A stretch of DNA of 64,000 nt from Maricaulis sp. (lineage in GTDB: Bacteria; Pseudomonadota; Alphaproteobacteria; Caulobacterales; Maricaulaceae). The notes below the pieces were generated by a model that was not told the DNA's origin, did no database searches, and saw nothing but the letters and a program-made list of their open reading frames with translations. The DNA is taken from the NCBI RefSeq assembly GCF_017643475.1, contig NZ_JAEPNI010000001.1:868001-932000 (forward strand), given 5' to 3'. Shown in pieces: positions 47,030 through 56,943 of this stretch; position 1 is the first letter of the stretch, and each line of letters opens with the position of its first letter. The position numbers were made by a program, and so were the translations under genes.

Positions 47030-48391
47030 ATGACAAAATCGATGACTTCACCTGACAAACAACGCCTCCAGGATATCGCTGCCGATCTGATCGAGCGGGC
47101 GATGAAGGCCGGTGCCGATGCTGCCGAGGCCTCGGTCAGCGAATCCCGCAATACCGAACTGTCCGTGCGCGACGGCAATCTCGAGGATATCGAGGGATCG
47201 GAAAGCCTGGATGCCGGCGTGCGCGTCTTTATTGGCAAGCAGCAGGCCGGTGTTGCCTTCTCCGACCTGTCATCGGATGGCCGGAGCCAGTCCCTCGAGC
47301 GTGCTGTCTCCATGGCTCGTGTGGCGCCGGAGGATCCCTTCTCGGCCCTCGCGGAAGCGGAGCGCCTGTGTGACAACCCGCCGGAAATCCAGCTGTTCGA
47401 CAATACCGTCTGGTCGCCGCAGGATCTGGAGGCCCGCGCCATAGAGGTCGAGACCGCTGCGCGAGCCGTTGACGGCGTTTCCATGACCGACAGTGCCTTT
47501 GCCAGCTTTGGTCAGGGGGCGGCAGCCTATGCCACCTCAACAGGTTTCAACCAGGGTTGGCGCAAGAGCGTCTTTTCCTACGGCGCCAGTGTCATCGCTG
47601 AAAAAGACGGGGCCATGGAGCGCGACTATTCCGCGACCAGCGCCCGGCGCCCGGCAGATCTGCGCGCGACCCGCGAGATCGGCTCCGAGGCCGGCGAACG
47701 CACGGCCCGGCGTGTCGGTCCGCGCAAGATCGACAGTGGCAGCCTGCCGGTCGTGTTTGATCGGCGTGTTGCCTCGACCTTCCTCAGCGCCCTGTGTGGT
47801 GCCATTTCCGGGCCGGCAGTGGCGCGCGGCGTTTCCTTCCTGCGCGAGAAAATGGGTGAACAGGTCTTCGCTGACGGTATCACCATTCATGACGAGCCGC
47901 ACCGCGACTGGGGTCATGGCTCTGCCCCCTTTGATGGCGAGGGCACGGTCAACCGCGCCAGTCGCATCATCGATGATGGTCGTCTGACAACCTGGTTCCT
48001 CAATTCCGCTGCTGCGCGCCAGCTCGAGCTGGCGCCGACCGGACACGCGCGGCGCAGCATGGGTGGTCCACCGGGCGCCGGACCAACCAACCTGCATCTG
48101 GAAGCCGGTGCCAAGAGCCGGGACGCGCTGATCGGTGGTATTTCCGACGGTATTGTCGTGATGGAGATGTTCGGTCCCTCACTCAATTCCAATACCGGCG
48201 ACTGGTCTGTCGGTGTCTCCGGTTATCGCATCGAGAACGGCGTCATGACCTATCCGGTGAGCGAGATCACCGTGGCCGGTAATCTGACCGAAATCTTTGC
48301 GCGGCTTGTTCCGGCGAGTGACCTGGAATTCCGCGGTTCCATCAATTCTCCCAGTGTGCTGGTCGACGCAATGTCCGTCGGCGGGCTCTAA
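47030..48391 (+). CDS. pmbA: TldD/PmbA-family metalloprotease PmbA
   Basis: 453 aa. PmbA (TldE) partner of the TldD/TldE proteolytic complex, known for maturing microcins and degrading CcdA. Family features: GADAAEASVSES, LDAGVRVFIGKQQAGVAFSD, VVFDRRVASTFLSAL and the C-terminal GDWSVGVSGYRIENGV. It lacks the HExxxH zinc site carried by TldD, as expected. TldD is not in the window. Confidence 0.92.
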   Translation: MTKSMTSPDKQRLQDIAADLIERAMKAGADAAEASVSESRNTELSVRDGNLEDIEGSESLDAGVRVFIGKQQAGVAFSDLSSDGRSQSLERAVSMARVAPEDPFSALAEAERLCDNPPEIQLFDNTVWSPQDLEARAIEVETAARAVDGVSMTDSAFASFGQGAAAYATSTGFNQGWRKSVFSYGASVIAEKDGAMERDYSATSARRPADLRATREIGSEAGERTARRVGPRKIDSGSLPVVFDRRVASTFLSALCGAISGPAVARGVSFLREKMGEQVFADGITIHDEPHRDWGHGSAPFDGEGTVNRASRIIDDGRLTTWFLNSAAARQLELAPTGHARRSMGGPPGAGPTNLHLEAGAKSRDALIGGISDGIVVMEMFGPSLNSNTGDWSVGVSGYRIENGVMTYPVSEITVAGNLTEIFARLVPASDLEFRGSINSPSVLVDAMSVGGL

Positions 48392-48414
48392 GCTTCAATC
48401 CCAAGAGGGCTGAG

Positions 48415-48663
48415 ATGAAAAAAGACAATGAATTGAACCAACAGCTGCTTCACCTCGTCATCGGTGGCGAGCTGGCGTGTGTGACCCCGGACAATTGCGA
48501 GTTCAAGGATCTGGAAGAAGTCGATTTTGTCGGTGCTTTCGGCACGTATGAAGAAGCACGAGCCGCCTGGAAAGGTGCAGCCCAGCGTACGGTCGACAAT
48601 GCCCACATGCGCTATTTCATCATCCACGCGCACAAGCTGCTCGAACCGCAGACCGGCAAATAG
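48415..48663 (+). CDS. DUF4170 protein
   Basis: 82 aa. Matches DUF4170: LLHLVIGGELACV, DFVGAFGTYEEARAAWKGAA then QRTVDNAHMRYFIIHAHKLL. Function unknown. In alphaproteobacteria it often lies beside lipid A/Kdo genes, as here before msbA. Confidence 0.85.
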   Translation: MKKDNELNQQLLHLVIGGELACVTPDNCEFKDLEEVDFVGAFGTYEEARAAWKGAAQRTVDNAHMRYFIIHAHKLLEPQTGK

Positions 48664-48672
48664 TCTGACACC

Positions 48673-50430
48673 TTGAGTGACACGGCTCGCACTTCCACCT
48701 GGCAGCTGGGGAAACGTCTCTGGCAGGACTGGGTGACAACCAGGCCAGCGCTTCTTGTCGGAGCGCTGGTTCTTGCCGTGGTCACTGCGCTGGCCGCTGC
48801 GAGTTACGCCGGTTTGATTGCCTGGACGTTTGATCTGCTTGAACAGCGTGACCCGTCCTTCTTTCCCTCGGCGCCTCTGGTCATTGTCGTGCTGACCACG
48901 ATCCGGGCGCTCAGCCTGTATGGCCAAACCGTCCTGACCAACCGCATTGCGCTAACCGTGATGCAGGACATGCAGAATGCGATGTTCGCGCGTTTCATGC
49001 ATGCCGATTTTGCGAGACTGACGTCCGAGCCGGTTGGCGCGCTGGTCTCACGTTTTACCAATGACATCACGTTGCTCCGTGAGACCCTTGTGCGCCTGGC
49101 AAACAATCTTGCGCGTGATGTCCTGACTGTTTTCGCGGCGATTGCCTGGATGATCTATCTGGACTGGATGCTGACGGCGATGATCCTGGTGGTCTATCCG
49201 ATCGCCTTCTACCCGGTCGTTCACATAGGCCAGAAACTGCGCAAGACGTCTGCTGATGCCCAGTCGCAGATGGGCGCTGTTACCAGCCAGCTTGAAGAGA
49301 GTTTTTCCGGCGCGCGCATGGTCAAGACCTATGGCCTGGAAGACTACGAGACCGATAGGGCTCGCATGTCGTTCCTGGAACGCCTCAAATTCCTCTTCCG
49401 CATTACCGAGAACCGCGCCCGTGTTGATCCCATCCTGGAAGTCGTTGGCGGTCTGGCCCTGGCAGGGCTGGTCGGTTTTGCCGGTTGGCGCCTGATTGAT
49501 GGTGCGACGTCCATCGGCAATCTGATGGGCATCCTGACGGCACTGGGTGTGATGTCTCCGGCGATCCGCGCCATCGGCACGTTGAACGCGGTCGTGCAGG
49601 AAGGCTTCGCGGTTCTCGAACGGATTTTCGCCGTGCTCGACGAGCCTGACACCATCAAGCCGGCGCTGCAAGCTCCGGCACTAAGGGTCAGCCAGGGCGG
49701 TGTGTCGCTGGAGGCCGTCAGCTTCAACTATCCCGATGGCACGACTGCATTGCGGGAGGTGTCGCTCAAGGCCAAACCTGGCCAGACCATTGCCTTGGTT
49801 GGCGCATCGGGTTCAGGCAAATCCACCATCATCAATCTCATCCCGCGGCTCTATGACGTCTCGACCGGGCTGTTGCAGATTGATGGTCAGGACATTCGCG
49901 CGGTATCGCTTGCCAGCCTGCGCCGTGCCATGGCCCTGGTCAGCCAGGATGTGACCCTGTTCGATGACAGCGTACGGGCCAATATTGCGTTTGGCCGTCT
50001 GGATGCGAGTGATGAGGAGATCGAGGCCGCGGCCAGGGCTGCTGACGCCCATGACTTCATCATGGAGCTGCCGGAGGGTTATGCCAGCCCGGTTGGTCCG
50101 CGTGGTGGCAATCTGTCCGGTGGCCAGCGACAGCGCATCTCGATTGCCCGGGCCATTCTCAAGGACGCGCCCATCCTCTTGCTGGATGAGGCTACCAGCG
50201 CACTGGACACACAGTCCGAGAAACGCGTTCAGAACGCGCTGGATCGTCTATCCGAGGGGCGCACCACGATTGTCATCGCGCACCGTCTCTCGACCGTTCG
50301 CAATGCGGACTGGATCTATGTGATGCAGGATGGCGAGGTCTGTGAACAGGGTCAGCACGACGCCCTGGTCGACAAGGGCGGGGTCTATGCCCGCCTGAGC
50401 CAGATGCAGTTCGGGCAGCAGGACGAGTAG
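48673..50430 (+). CDS. msbA: Lipid A export ABC transporter MsbA
   Basis: 585 aa half-transporter that flips lipid A-core across the inner membrane. Six transmembrane helices in about 1-300; ATPase with Walker A GASGSGKST (about 379), signature LSGGQRQR and Walker B ILLLDEATSALD. Apparent TTG start 9 nt after the DUF4170 stop, so they are cotranscribed. The lipid A cluster context supports MsbA over another exporter. Confidence 0.87.
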   Translation: MSDTARTSTWQLGKRLWQDWVTTRPALLVGALVLAVVTALAAASYAGLIAWTFDLLEQRDPSFFPSAPLVIVVLTTIRALSLYGQTVLTNRIALTVMQDMQNAMFARFMHADFARLTSEPVGALVSRFTNDITLLRETLVRLANNLARDVLTVFAAIAWMIYLDWMLTAMILVVYPIAFYPVVHIGQKLRKTSADAQSQMGAVTSQLEESFSGARMVKTYGLEDYETDRARMSFLERLKFLFRITENRARVDPILEVVGGLALAGLVGFAGWRLIDGATSIGNLMGILTALGVMSPAIRAIGTLNAVVQEGFAVLERIFAVLDEPDTIKPALQAPALRVSQGGVSLEAVSFNYPDGTTALREVSLKAKPGQTIALVGASGSGKSTIINLIPRLYDVSTGLLQIDGQDIRAVSLASLRRAMALVSQDVTLFDDSVRANIAFGRLDASDEEIEAAARAADAHDFIMELPEGYASPVGPRGGNLSGGQRQRISIARAILKDAPILLLDEATSALDTQSEKRVQNALDRLSEGRTTIVIAHRLSTVRNADWIYVMQDGEVCEQGQHDALVDKGGVYARLSQMQFGQQDE

Positions 50431-52035
50431 TTACTCGGCTGCGGTCGTCAGGATATCCGTGTTGCGACCCTCGGGCAGTTCCACCGAGAACACCGAACCG
50501 GCGCCCGGCGCACTTTCCACCGAGATATCCCCGCCCATCAGCTCAGCCAGTTTCTTGGCAATGGCCAGGCCCAGTCCGGTGCCGCCATTCTTGCGCGCCA
50601 GCTCGGATTCCGCCTGGCTGAAGGGCATGAAGATGCGATTGACCAGATCGCCATCCATTCCGATGCCGGTGTCGGCAACTTCCAGCATGATCTTGTGCTC
50701 GCCGGTTTCCATCTGGGAGGTCAGGCATTTCACCCGGATCTCGCCGCGTTCGGTGAATTTGACGGCATTGGAGAGGAGATTGGACAGGATCTGTCGTATG
50801 CGCGCTGGATCGCCAATGGCCTCACGGTCCGCGCAGGGGTCGATCTCGACATGCATGTTGAGGCCTTTCTCACTGGCCTTCATGCGATAAGGACCGGTGA
50901 CGCTTTGCACCAGTTCAGACGGATTATAGGTCGCGTCCTCGACCTCGAACCGGCCATTCTCGATATTGGCCAGGTCCAGAATATCGTTGAGTATATCCAG
51001 CAGGGTCTCACCGGAGCGGTGAATGAGGTCGACCATCTCGCCCTGGGATTCGGACAGTTCTGTGCTGGCGAGCAGGCTGGACATGCCCAGCACACCGTTC
51101 ATGGGTGTGCGGATCTCGTGGCTCATCGTGGCCAGGAATTTCGATTTGGCGCGGCTGGCTTCGGTCGCTTGCTGGCGGGCTTCCACGAGGTCATGGATAT
51201 CGGTCATCGCGCCGACAAAACGGCTTGGATCGCCATCGGGCGTTCGCACGGCTTCGCCACGCAGGCGGAACCAGCGATAGGTGCCGCCGACAACTTTCAT
51301 GCGCGCCGTCATGTCGAACGGGCCGCCTGTGTCGAAATGGCGTTGCTGGGCAGCCTGGAAACGGTTGCGGTCGTCGCGATGGAGGAGAGTCTTGAACGCG
51401 TCGGAGCCGGCGGTGAATTCGCGGGACTGATAGCCCAGGAGTTCACGTGCCCGCGCCGAGAGATAGACCTGATCCGTTTCCAGGCACCAGTCGATAATCC
51501 CGTCCGACGTTCCCTTCATGGCGAGCGCGGCGCGTTCGCCGGACTCGATGGTCAGGATGTCGCCGGTCAAGCGACGCTTGTAATGATTGAAGACTGCCAG
51601 CAATTCGGCCGCATGATCGATCGCGCGCTTGAATTGGGCGACGATGATGCCGATCGATTGTGCGCCCTGGAAGAGCGGCATCGCGACATAGCCGCGGATA
51701 CCCATCTGTTCCAGGATGATGTCTTTGGGAAACAGGGCTGTGACCTGGTCATCATGGATCGCCGCACCAACACGCAGAACTTCCTCGCAGGGGGTGCCAA
51801 CGATGGGGTAGCAGAAGTTCCCGGCCGGCTTCTTGTTCGTCATCACGTGGAGGGTGCGGATGTAGCGGTGGGCGACATCGGTGCGTCCGACATAGATCCT
51901 GTCCGCGTCGAACAGCTCGGCCGTGTGTCTGACAAAGGCTTGCAGAAATCCCTGACAGCTCTCTCGTGAGAGAACAAAGTTCAGCCGCTCCAGCCGTCCG
52001 CTTGTTCTTTCACCCTTGATAGCCAGATCATGCAT
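50431..52035 (-). CDS. GAF-PAS sensor histidine kinase
   Basis: 534 aa soluble kinase. GAF domain at about 15-170, PAS/PAC at about 180-295, HisKA with phospho-His in FLATMSHEIRTPMNG (about 304), HATPase with NLLSNAVKF, DTGIGM and GGTGLGLAIAKKLAEL. No transmembrane helix and no receiver domain. No response regulator is adjacent. Start at 52035 (GGGAGACGGGC upstream). It lies on the opposite strand inside the lipid A cluster. Confidence 0.88.
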   Translation of the reverse strand: MHDLAIKGERTSGRLERLNFVLSRESCQGFLQAFVRHTAELFDADRIYVGRTDVAHRYIRTLHVMTNKKPAGNFCYPIVGTPCEEVLRVGAAIHDDQVTALFPKDIILEQMGIRGYVAMPLFQGAQSIGIIVAQFKRAIDHAAELLAVFNHYKRRLTGDILTIESGERAALAMKGTSDGIIDWCLETDQVYLSARARELLGYQSREFTAGSDAFKTLLHRDDRNRFQAAQQRHFDTGGPFDMTARMKVVGGTYRWFRLRGEAVRTPDGDPSRFVGAMTDIHDLVEARQQATEASRAKSKFLATMSHEIRTPMNGVLGMSSLLASTELSESQGEMVDLIHRSGETLLDILNDILDLANIENGRFEVEDATYNPSELVQSVTGPYRMKASEKGLNMHVEIDPCADREAIGDPARIRQILSNLLSNAVKFTERGEIRVKCLTSQMETGEHKIMLEVADTGIGMDGDLVNRIFMPFSQAESELARKNGGTGLGLAIAKKLAELMGGDISVESAPGAGSVFSVELPEGRNTDILTTAAE

Positions 52036-52170
52036 TGCCCGTCTCCCAGTCCCGCACGTCGGGTCAGGGGAAGACGCCAACGTGGTTAACAGGTGTTAAT
52101 GTGACGGATGCCTGTGGAAAGGTGGCGTCATATCTGATGATTCAGTAGGTTATAAAGAATCAGCGGGGCG

Positions 52171-52833
52171 TCATTCGCGACGAAGAATACGCTCTGTCAG
52201 TAGGTTACCCCACCAGCTCGCCATGAATTCGGACTGCACTGCATCTCGGTCGTAGACATTCTCGACCCAGTCCCAGAATTCGATCGGATTCGATTCGTTG
52301 TACAGCCGGTATGTCTCGAAGAAGTGGTCGAGCACCCCGGTCTTCCCGGCCTTAACGTGCAGATACTTAAGGGAGAGATGAGTGATCGCCTCATCATAGG
52401 GCATTTTAAGATGAATCAGCCGGAAGAGAACCGACATCAACCCGGCCCGGTCCGCGCCTGACTTGCAGTGAAGGAAGGCGGGATACGCAATCGATTCGAA
52501 AATCTTCTTCGCGCGTTGCATGCGATCAAGATAGGGCGCCTCGCGAGAGCCGAACGGCATGTCGATCATTTCCAGGCCGAGCTTTTCGCAGGCTTCCTTC
52601 TCCAGATCATAATAGCTTACGCCCGGCTGAGTTCCGCGGATATTGAGAATGGTCTTGAAACCCTGTTCCTTGAGCCATTCCAGGCGTTCGGGCGAGGGCT
52701 GGTTGCCGCGCCACATGCCGCCACCGACCTCGTGCATATTGTGAAAGCGCTGGCGCAGGATGCCGTGATCCTTCCAGAGATAATCACTCCAGGCGCGTTT
52801 GCGGTCTTCCGGGTTGCTCAGGTCGTAGCTCAT
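52171..52833 (-). CDS. Tyrosine-phosphatase-like protein
   Basis: 220 aa. Cys-based phosphatase loop HCKSGADRAG (about 121-130), preceded by MWRGNQPSPERLEWLKEQGF and ILNIRGT as in dual-specificity and PTPMT1-like phosphatases. Substrate could be protein or a phospholipid or lipid A phosphate; its place among lipid A genes favours the latter but does not prove it. No signal peptide. Confidence 0.8.
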   Translation of the reverse strand: MSYDLSNPEDRKRAWSDYLWKDHGILRQRFHNMHEVGGGMWRGNQPSPERLEWLKEQGFKTILNIRGTQPGVSYYDLEKEACEKLGLEMIDMPFGSREAPYLDRMQRAKKIFESIAYPAFLHCKSGADRAGLMSVLFRLIHLKMPYDEAITHLSLKYLHVKAGKTGVLDHFFETYRLYNESNPIEFWDWVENVYDRDAVQSEFMASWWGNLLTERILRRE

Positions 52834-52936
52834 GATGGTTCCATTCTCCCTCTGCCGGATTTAGGCTGATGAAGACGCGCATGCAACCGCGCGCTACTCT
52901 TGACCTTCGCGCGATTGGGAGCGAGCAAGGTACATC

Positions 52937-53695
52937 ATGTTGAAACGTTTGCTGGCTCAGGCCTGGATGCAAGAAGTCATCGCCTTTCTTGTCTTCCTCT
53001 ATATTGAAACCGTTCGCCGCTCTATCCGCTGGGAAGTGCGCAATGCCGAGTTCATCGACAAGGTGCATGCCGAGAATATCCCGATTATTGGTGTGATCTG
53101 GCATGGTCGCATCCTGATGGCGCTGGAAGGCTGGCATCGGAATTATTCGCGCATGATGGCGGTCGCCTCGCGGTCCCGCGACGCGGAATTTGGGGCACGC
53201 CTGGTGAAGTATTACGGCGTCAAGCTGGCACGCGGCTCCTCGCACAATCCGAACAAGCCGGGATCCGACAAGGGGGGCAGCAAGGCCTACCGCGAGGTTC
53301 TGCGCCATATTGAAAACGGTGGAAGCGGTGCGGTCACGCCGGACGGGCCGCGCGGCCCGCGCATGCGAGCAAGCTATGGCCCGGTGCGGCTGGCCCGGGA
53401 CACCGGCGCGCCGATTGTGCCCTTCACCTGGTCCAGCCGTCGCAAGACCATCATCCACAAGTCCTGGGACAAACATTACCTGCCAAGTTTTTTCACCAAG
53501 GGTGTGATTGTCTGGGGTGACCCGATCTATGTGGCCAGGGATGCGACCCAGGAAGACTTGGAAGCAGCCCGTGCGGAGATGGAAGAGCAGATGAACCGCC
53601 TGTCGCTGGAAGCGGACGAGGCGGCCGGCGGCGAGATCGTGCGACCGGACGAGCAAAGGCGTTCGACCAACCGGCCGGACGAGATCCCTGCATGA
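52937..53695 (+). CDS. DUF374 acyltransferase
   Basis: 252 aa. DUF374 signature VTPDGPRGPRM (about 133) and WHGRILM near the N-terminus with the catalytic His. Members include LpxJ, a Kdo-lipid IVA secondary acyltransferase of epsilonproteobacteria. A lipid A acylation role is therefore plausible. Hydrophobic N-terminal helix. ATGA overlap with waaA. Confidence 0.8.
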   Translation: MLKRLLAQAWMQEVIAFLVFLYIETVRRSIRWEVRNAEFIDKVHAENIPIIGVIWHGRILMALEGWHRNYSRMMAVASRSRDAEFGARLVKYYGVKLARGSSHNPNKPGSDKGGSKAYREVLRHIENGGSGAVTPDGPRGPRMRASYGPVRLARDTGAPIVPFTWSSRRKTIIHKSWDKHYLPSFFTKGVIVWGDPIYVARDATQEDLEAARAEMEEQMNRLSLEADEAAGGEIVRPDEQRRSTNRPDEIPA

Positions 53696-54978
53696 GCCTT
53701 CCCGCCTCGCTCCGCTGGTATCGGCTGTTGATGCGGGCCCTGACACCGTTCTCCGAATTGGTGCTCAAGCGACGGGTCAGGGCGGGCAAGGAAGATGCTT
53801 CGCGCCTGCATGAACGGCTGGGGAAGCCGGTCGAGCGACGACCGGAAGGCCCTCTGATCTGGCTGCACGGGGCGAGCGTGGGCGAGAGCTTGGTCCTGGC
53901 CAGCCTGGTGGACGAGCTGTGCGGTCAGCGTCCGGATCTGCGTTTTGTTGTTACCACTGGCACGGTCACCTCGGCCAACATGATGGCAGACCGCTTGCCA
54001 TCGACCGCTGTCCATCAGTTTGTCCCGCTCGATACGCCATCGGCTGTCGCGGGTTTTCTTGACCACTGGTCGCCGGACCTGGTGGTATTCGCTGAATCCG
54101 AGCTCTGGCCGAACCTGATCTCCGCCATCCGCCAGCGCGACATCCCGTTGGCGCTGGTCAATGCGCGGATGAATGAGAAATCGCTCAGGAGCTGGCGTCG
54201 CCGTCGCGAGAGTGCGCGTTATCTGTTGGGCTGTTTCTCCTGGATCGGGCCGGCGGATGAGCGCACGCGTGCCGGGCTCTCTGACCTACTGGGGAGAGAA
54301 CCACTCGACCTTGTCGGCAATATCAAGCTGGAAGCCAAACCCATGCCGCCCGATCCGCATGAGCTTTCGCGGGTGCGTGTTGCGCTTGCGGGCCGTCCGA
54401 TCTGGCTCGCCGCATCTACCCATTCCGGTGAGGATGGTATCGCCCTGGCCGCCAATGCCTTGCTCAAGGCGCGACATCCCAACAGCCTGCTGATCCTGGC
54501 CCCGCGCCATCCGGAACGGGCCGAGGAGATCGAGAAGCTGATGACGCGTCATGATCACAAATGGGCGCGGCGCTCCCGGGATGAAACCCCGGACACATCC
54601 TGTGATGTCTGGCTGGCAGATACGCTGGGAGAGATGGCGCTGTGGTATTCCAGCGCGCCGGCCTCGTTTATTGGCGGCAGCCTGATCCGCGGAATTGGTG
54701 GTCATAACCCGATCGAGGCCAGCCAGCTCGGGTCGGCCGTGGTCTCCGGAGAGCATGTGGCCAGTTTCCAGGACGTTTTCGACGCCTACCGTACTGAAAA
54801 CGCGGTGACCTTTGTGGATGATGCATTGACGCTTTCAGAAGCGGTCGAGAGCATCTGGGAGCATCATAGCCCAACCGCAGAGCAGGGCATGACAGCAGTG
54901 CGCCAGCTGTCTGGTGGTGCGCTTGCCCAGACGGTATCGGCCCTGCTGGGTCTGCTTGACGAGGAGGCCGAGGCGTGA
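53692..54978 (+). CDS. waaA: Kdo transferase
   Basis: 428 aa GT-B enzyme adding Kdo to lipid IVA. N-terminal membrane anchor, then LIWLHGASVGESLVLASLVD, FAESELWPNLI, SLIRGIGGHNPIEASQLGSA. Length is normal. Coupled at both ends (53692-53695 and 54975-54978). Confidence 0.95.
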   Translation: MSLPASLRWYRLLMRALTPFSELVLKRRVRAGKEDASRLHERLGKPVERRPEGPLIWLHGASVGESLVLASLVDELCGQRPDLRFVVTTGTVTSANMMADRLPSTAVHQFVPLDTPSAVAGFLDHWSPDLVVFAESELWPNLISAIRQRDIPLALVNARMNEKSLRSWRRRRESARYLLGCFSWIGPADERTRAGLSDLLGREPLDLVGNIKLEAKPMPPDPHELSRVRVALAGRPIWLAASTHSGEDGIALAANALLKARHPNSLLILAPRHPERAEEIEKLMTRHDHKWARRSRDETPDTSCDVWLADTLGEMALWYSSAPASFIGGSLIRGIGGHNPIEASQLGSAVVSGEHVASFQDVFDAYRTENAVTFVDDALTLSEAVESIWEHHSPTAEQGMTAVRQLSGGALAQTVSALLGLLDEEAEA

Positions 54979-55982
54979 GGGAGCCGGCATTCTGGAGAAC
55001 CGATGGCGGACGCGGGTCCGGTGCCCTGACACGGGCGCTGTTGTCGCCGCTGGGACGGATCTACGCCTGGGCGGTTGCACGCCGGATCCGCCGGACGGAA
55101 CCCGTCGATCCGGGCGCTCCGGTTATCTGCGTCGGCAACATCACCCTTGGCGGAACGGGCAAGACGCCGGTGACCCAGAGTATTCTGCGCCGCCTGGAGG
55201 AGCTCGACTGCAATCCGTGCGCGCTGAGCCGGGGCTATGGTGGTTCCGAGGCCGGTCCGCTTGAGGTGCTTGACGACCACACGGCAGCCCAGGTTGGTGA
55301 CGAGCCGCGCCTTCTGGCCCGTGATGCGCGCGTCTGGATCTCTCGCGACCGGGTGGAAGGCGCACACGCCGCAGTGGAAGCCGGAATTGATGTCATCGTC
55401 ATGGATGATGGTCATCAGAATCCCAGCCTGAAAAAGACACTTTCCATCGTCGTCATCGACAGTGTGGCCGGCTGGGGGGGCAATCTTGTTTTTCCGGCAG
55501 GCCCGTTGCGGGAGCCCGTTCCGGTGGGGCTGGCGCGCGCGGATGCGGTCATCGTGATGACCCCGGATCAGGACGCTGTGCCCAATTATGAACGCCTGCA
55601 GTTGAGCGATCTGGAAATCCCGGTTCTGCAAGCCTGGCTGGAGCCCCGCGAAGCGCCGCCAAAGGGGCGATTGCTGGCCTTTGCCGGTATCGGTCGCCCG
55701 CAGAAATTCTTCGATGCCCTGGAAGCAGCCGGGGCAGAGCTGACGGACGGGCTCGATTTCCCGGACCATCACCCCTATTCGCAGCGGGACCTGGCCTATC
55801 TGCGCGAACACGCCGCCAGCCATGAGGCGCAGCTGATCACCACCGAGAAGGACTGGGTGCGCCTGCCACCTGATGCGCGCAAGGACATACGGGCCTGGCC
55901 GGTGGAGGCGCGTTTCGCCAATCCGGCCGCGCTGGATGCGTTATTGCTCGACATTGTGGACGCCAGGCCGTCGGCCCGCTAA
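54975..55982 (+). CDS. lpxK: Tetraacyldisaccharide 4'-kinase
   Basis: 335 aa membrane-associated kinase that phosphorylates the lipid A precursor. P-loop VGNITLGGTGKTPVTQSI near 52-66, VMDDGHQNPSL motif and ITTEKDWVRLP near the end. GTG start overlaps waaA. Confidence 0.95.
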   Translation: MREPAFWRTDGGRGSGALTRALLSPLGRIYAWAVARRIRRTEPVDPGAPVICVGNITLGGTGKTPVTQSILRRLEELDCNPCALSRGYGGSEAGPLEVLDDHTAAQVGDEPRLLARDARVWISRDRVEGAHAAVEAGIDVIVMDDGHQNPSLKKTLSIVVIDSVAGWGGNLVFPAGPLREPVPVGLARADAVIVMTPDQDAVPNYERLQLSDLEIPVLQAWLEPREAPPKGRLLAFAGIGRPQKFFDALEAAGAELTDGLDFPDHHPYSQRDLAYLREHAASHEAQLITTEKDWVRLPPDARKDIRAWPVEARFANPAALDALLLDIVDARPSAR

Positions 55983-55991
55983 ATCCTGTTC

Positions 55992-56924
55992 ATGAGCGAA
56001 GTTATCCCTCAGCCATCCGTGATGACGCGTATCAGCTGGCGCCTGCAGGCGATGGCCTGGGACGCCTATCTGGCCTGGTACAAGGTCAAGGGCATCGACA
56101 GGGCGTCGGATGCGGCGGGCGCGCTGTTGCAGCGTATCGGACCGATGACCTCTGTTCACAAGGTGGCACGTGTGAACATGCAGCGCTGTTTCCCCGATGC
56201 CGAGCCGATGGAAATCGACCGCCTGCTGCGCGGTATGTGGGATAATTTTGGGCGTCTGGGCGGAGAAATGCCGCATCTGGGCGTGTTCGCCGGACCAGAG
56301 TTTGACGAGCGTGTCGAGTTCATCGGCCGCGAGAAGCTGGAAAAGGCACGGGATGAAGGCCGCCCGCTGGTCATCATCTCCATGCACCACTCCAACTGGG
56401 AGATCGCGGCCGCGGCGATCAGCCAGACCGGACTGCCCTGCCACATCACTTATCGCGCCGCCAATAATCCGCTGATCGATGAGCGCATAGCCGCGACGCG
56501 CAAGGATTACGGCGTCAAGACGCTGACCGCCAAGGGCGGCGATGGTGCCAAGGCGCTGATGAATGCGCTGAAGCGGGGTGAGTCCGTCGCGCTGATGAAC
56601 GATCAGAAGATGAATGACGGCGTGGAAGCACCGTTTTTCGGGTATCCCTCGATGACGGCACCGGGGCCGACACGTCTGGCCATGCGCTACAATGCACCGC
56701 TGACACCGATCTCGGTTCGCCGCACAGGCGGCGCGAACTTCCAGGTCGAGGTCCATGACCCGATCGAACTGTCCGACAATCCCGACAAGGCCGAGGCCAT
56801 TGTCGAGACTGTCGCGCGCATCAATCAGTGGGTCGAGGCAGAGGTGCGCAAGGCCCCGGAACAATGGTTCTGGGTCCATCGTCGCTGGGCCAAGCCGATC
56901 TACAAACAGGCACGCGAGGCCTGA
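55992..56924 (+). CDS. LpxL-type lipid A acyltransferase
   Basis: 310 aa lysophospholipid acyltransferase-like enzyme; catalytic motif MHHSNWE near 131 (HxxxxD/E class), MNDQKMNDGVEAPFFG and RYNAPLTPISVRR. It most likely adds a secondary acyl chain to lipid A. Second acyltransferase of the cluster with the DUF374 gene. LpxL or LpxM cannot be told apart from sequence. Confidence 0.9.
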   Translation: MSEVIPQPSVMTRISWRLQAMAWDAYLAWYKVKGIDRASDAAGALLQRIGPMTSVHKVARVNMQRCFPDAEPMEIDRLLRGMWDNFGRLGGEMPHLGVFAGPEFDERVEFIGREKLEKARDEGRPLVIISMHHSNWEIAAAAISQTGLPCHITYRAANNPLIDERIAATRKDYGVKTLTAKGGDGAKALMNALKRGESVALMNDQKMNDGVEAPFFGYPSMTAPGPTRLAMRYNAPLTPISVRRTGGANFQVEVHDPIELSDNPDKAEAIVETVARINQWVEAEVRKAPEQWFWVHRRWAKPIYKQAREA

Positions 56925-56943
56925 CGGCCCCGCGCTGTTCTTC

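Noticed and set aside
52086-52099. TTAA-N6-TTAA resembling a CtrA site upstream of the sensor kinase
   Set aside because: Spacing is 6, whereas CtrA sites need 7 between the half-sites.
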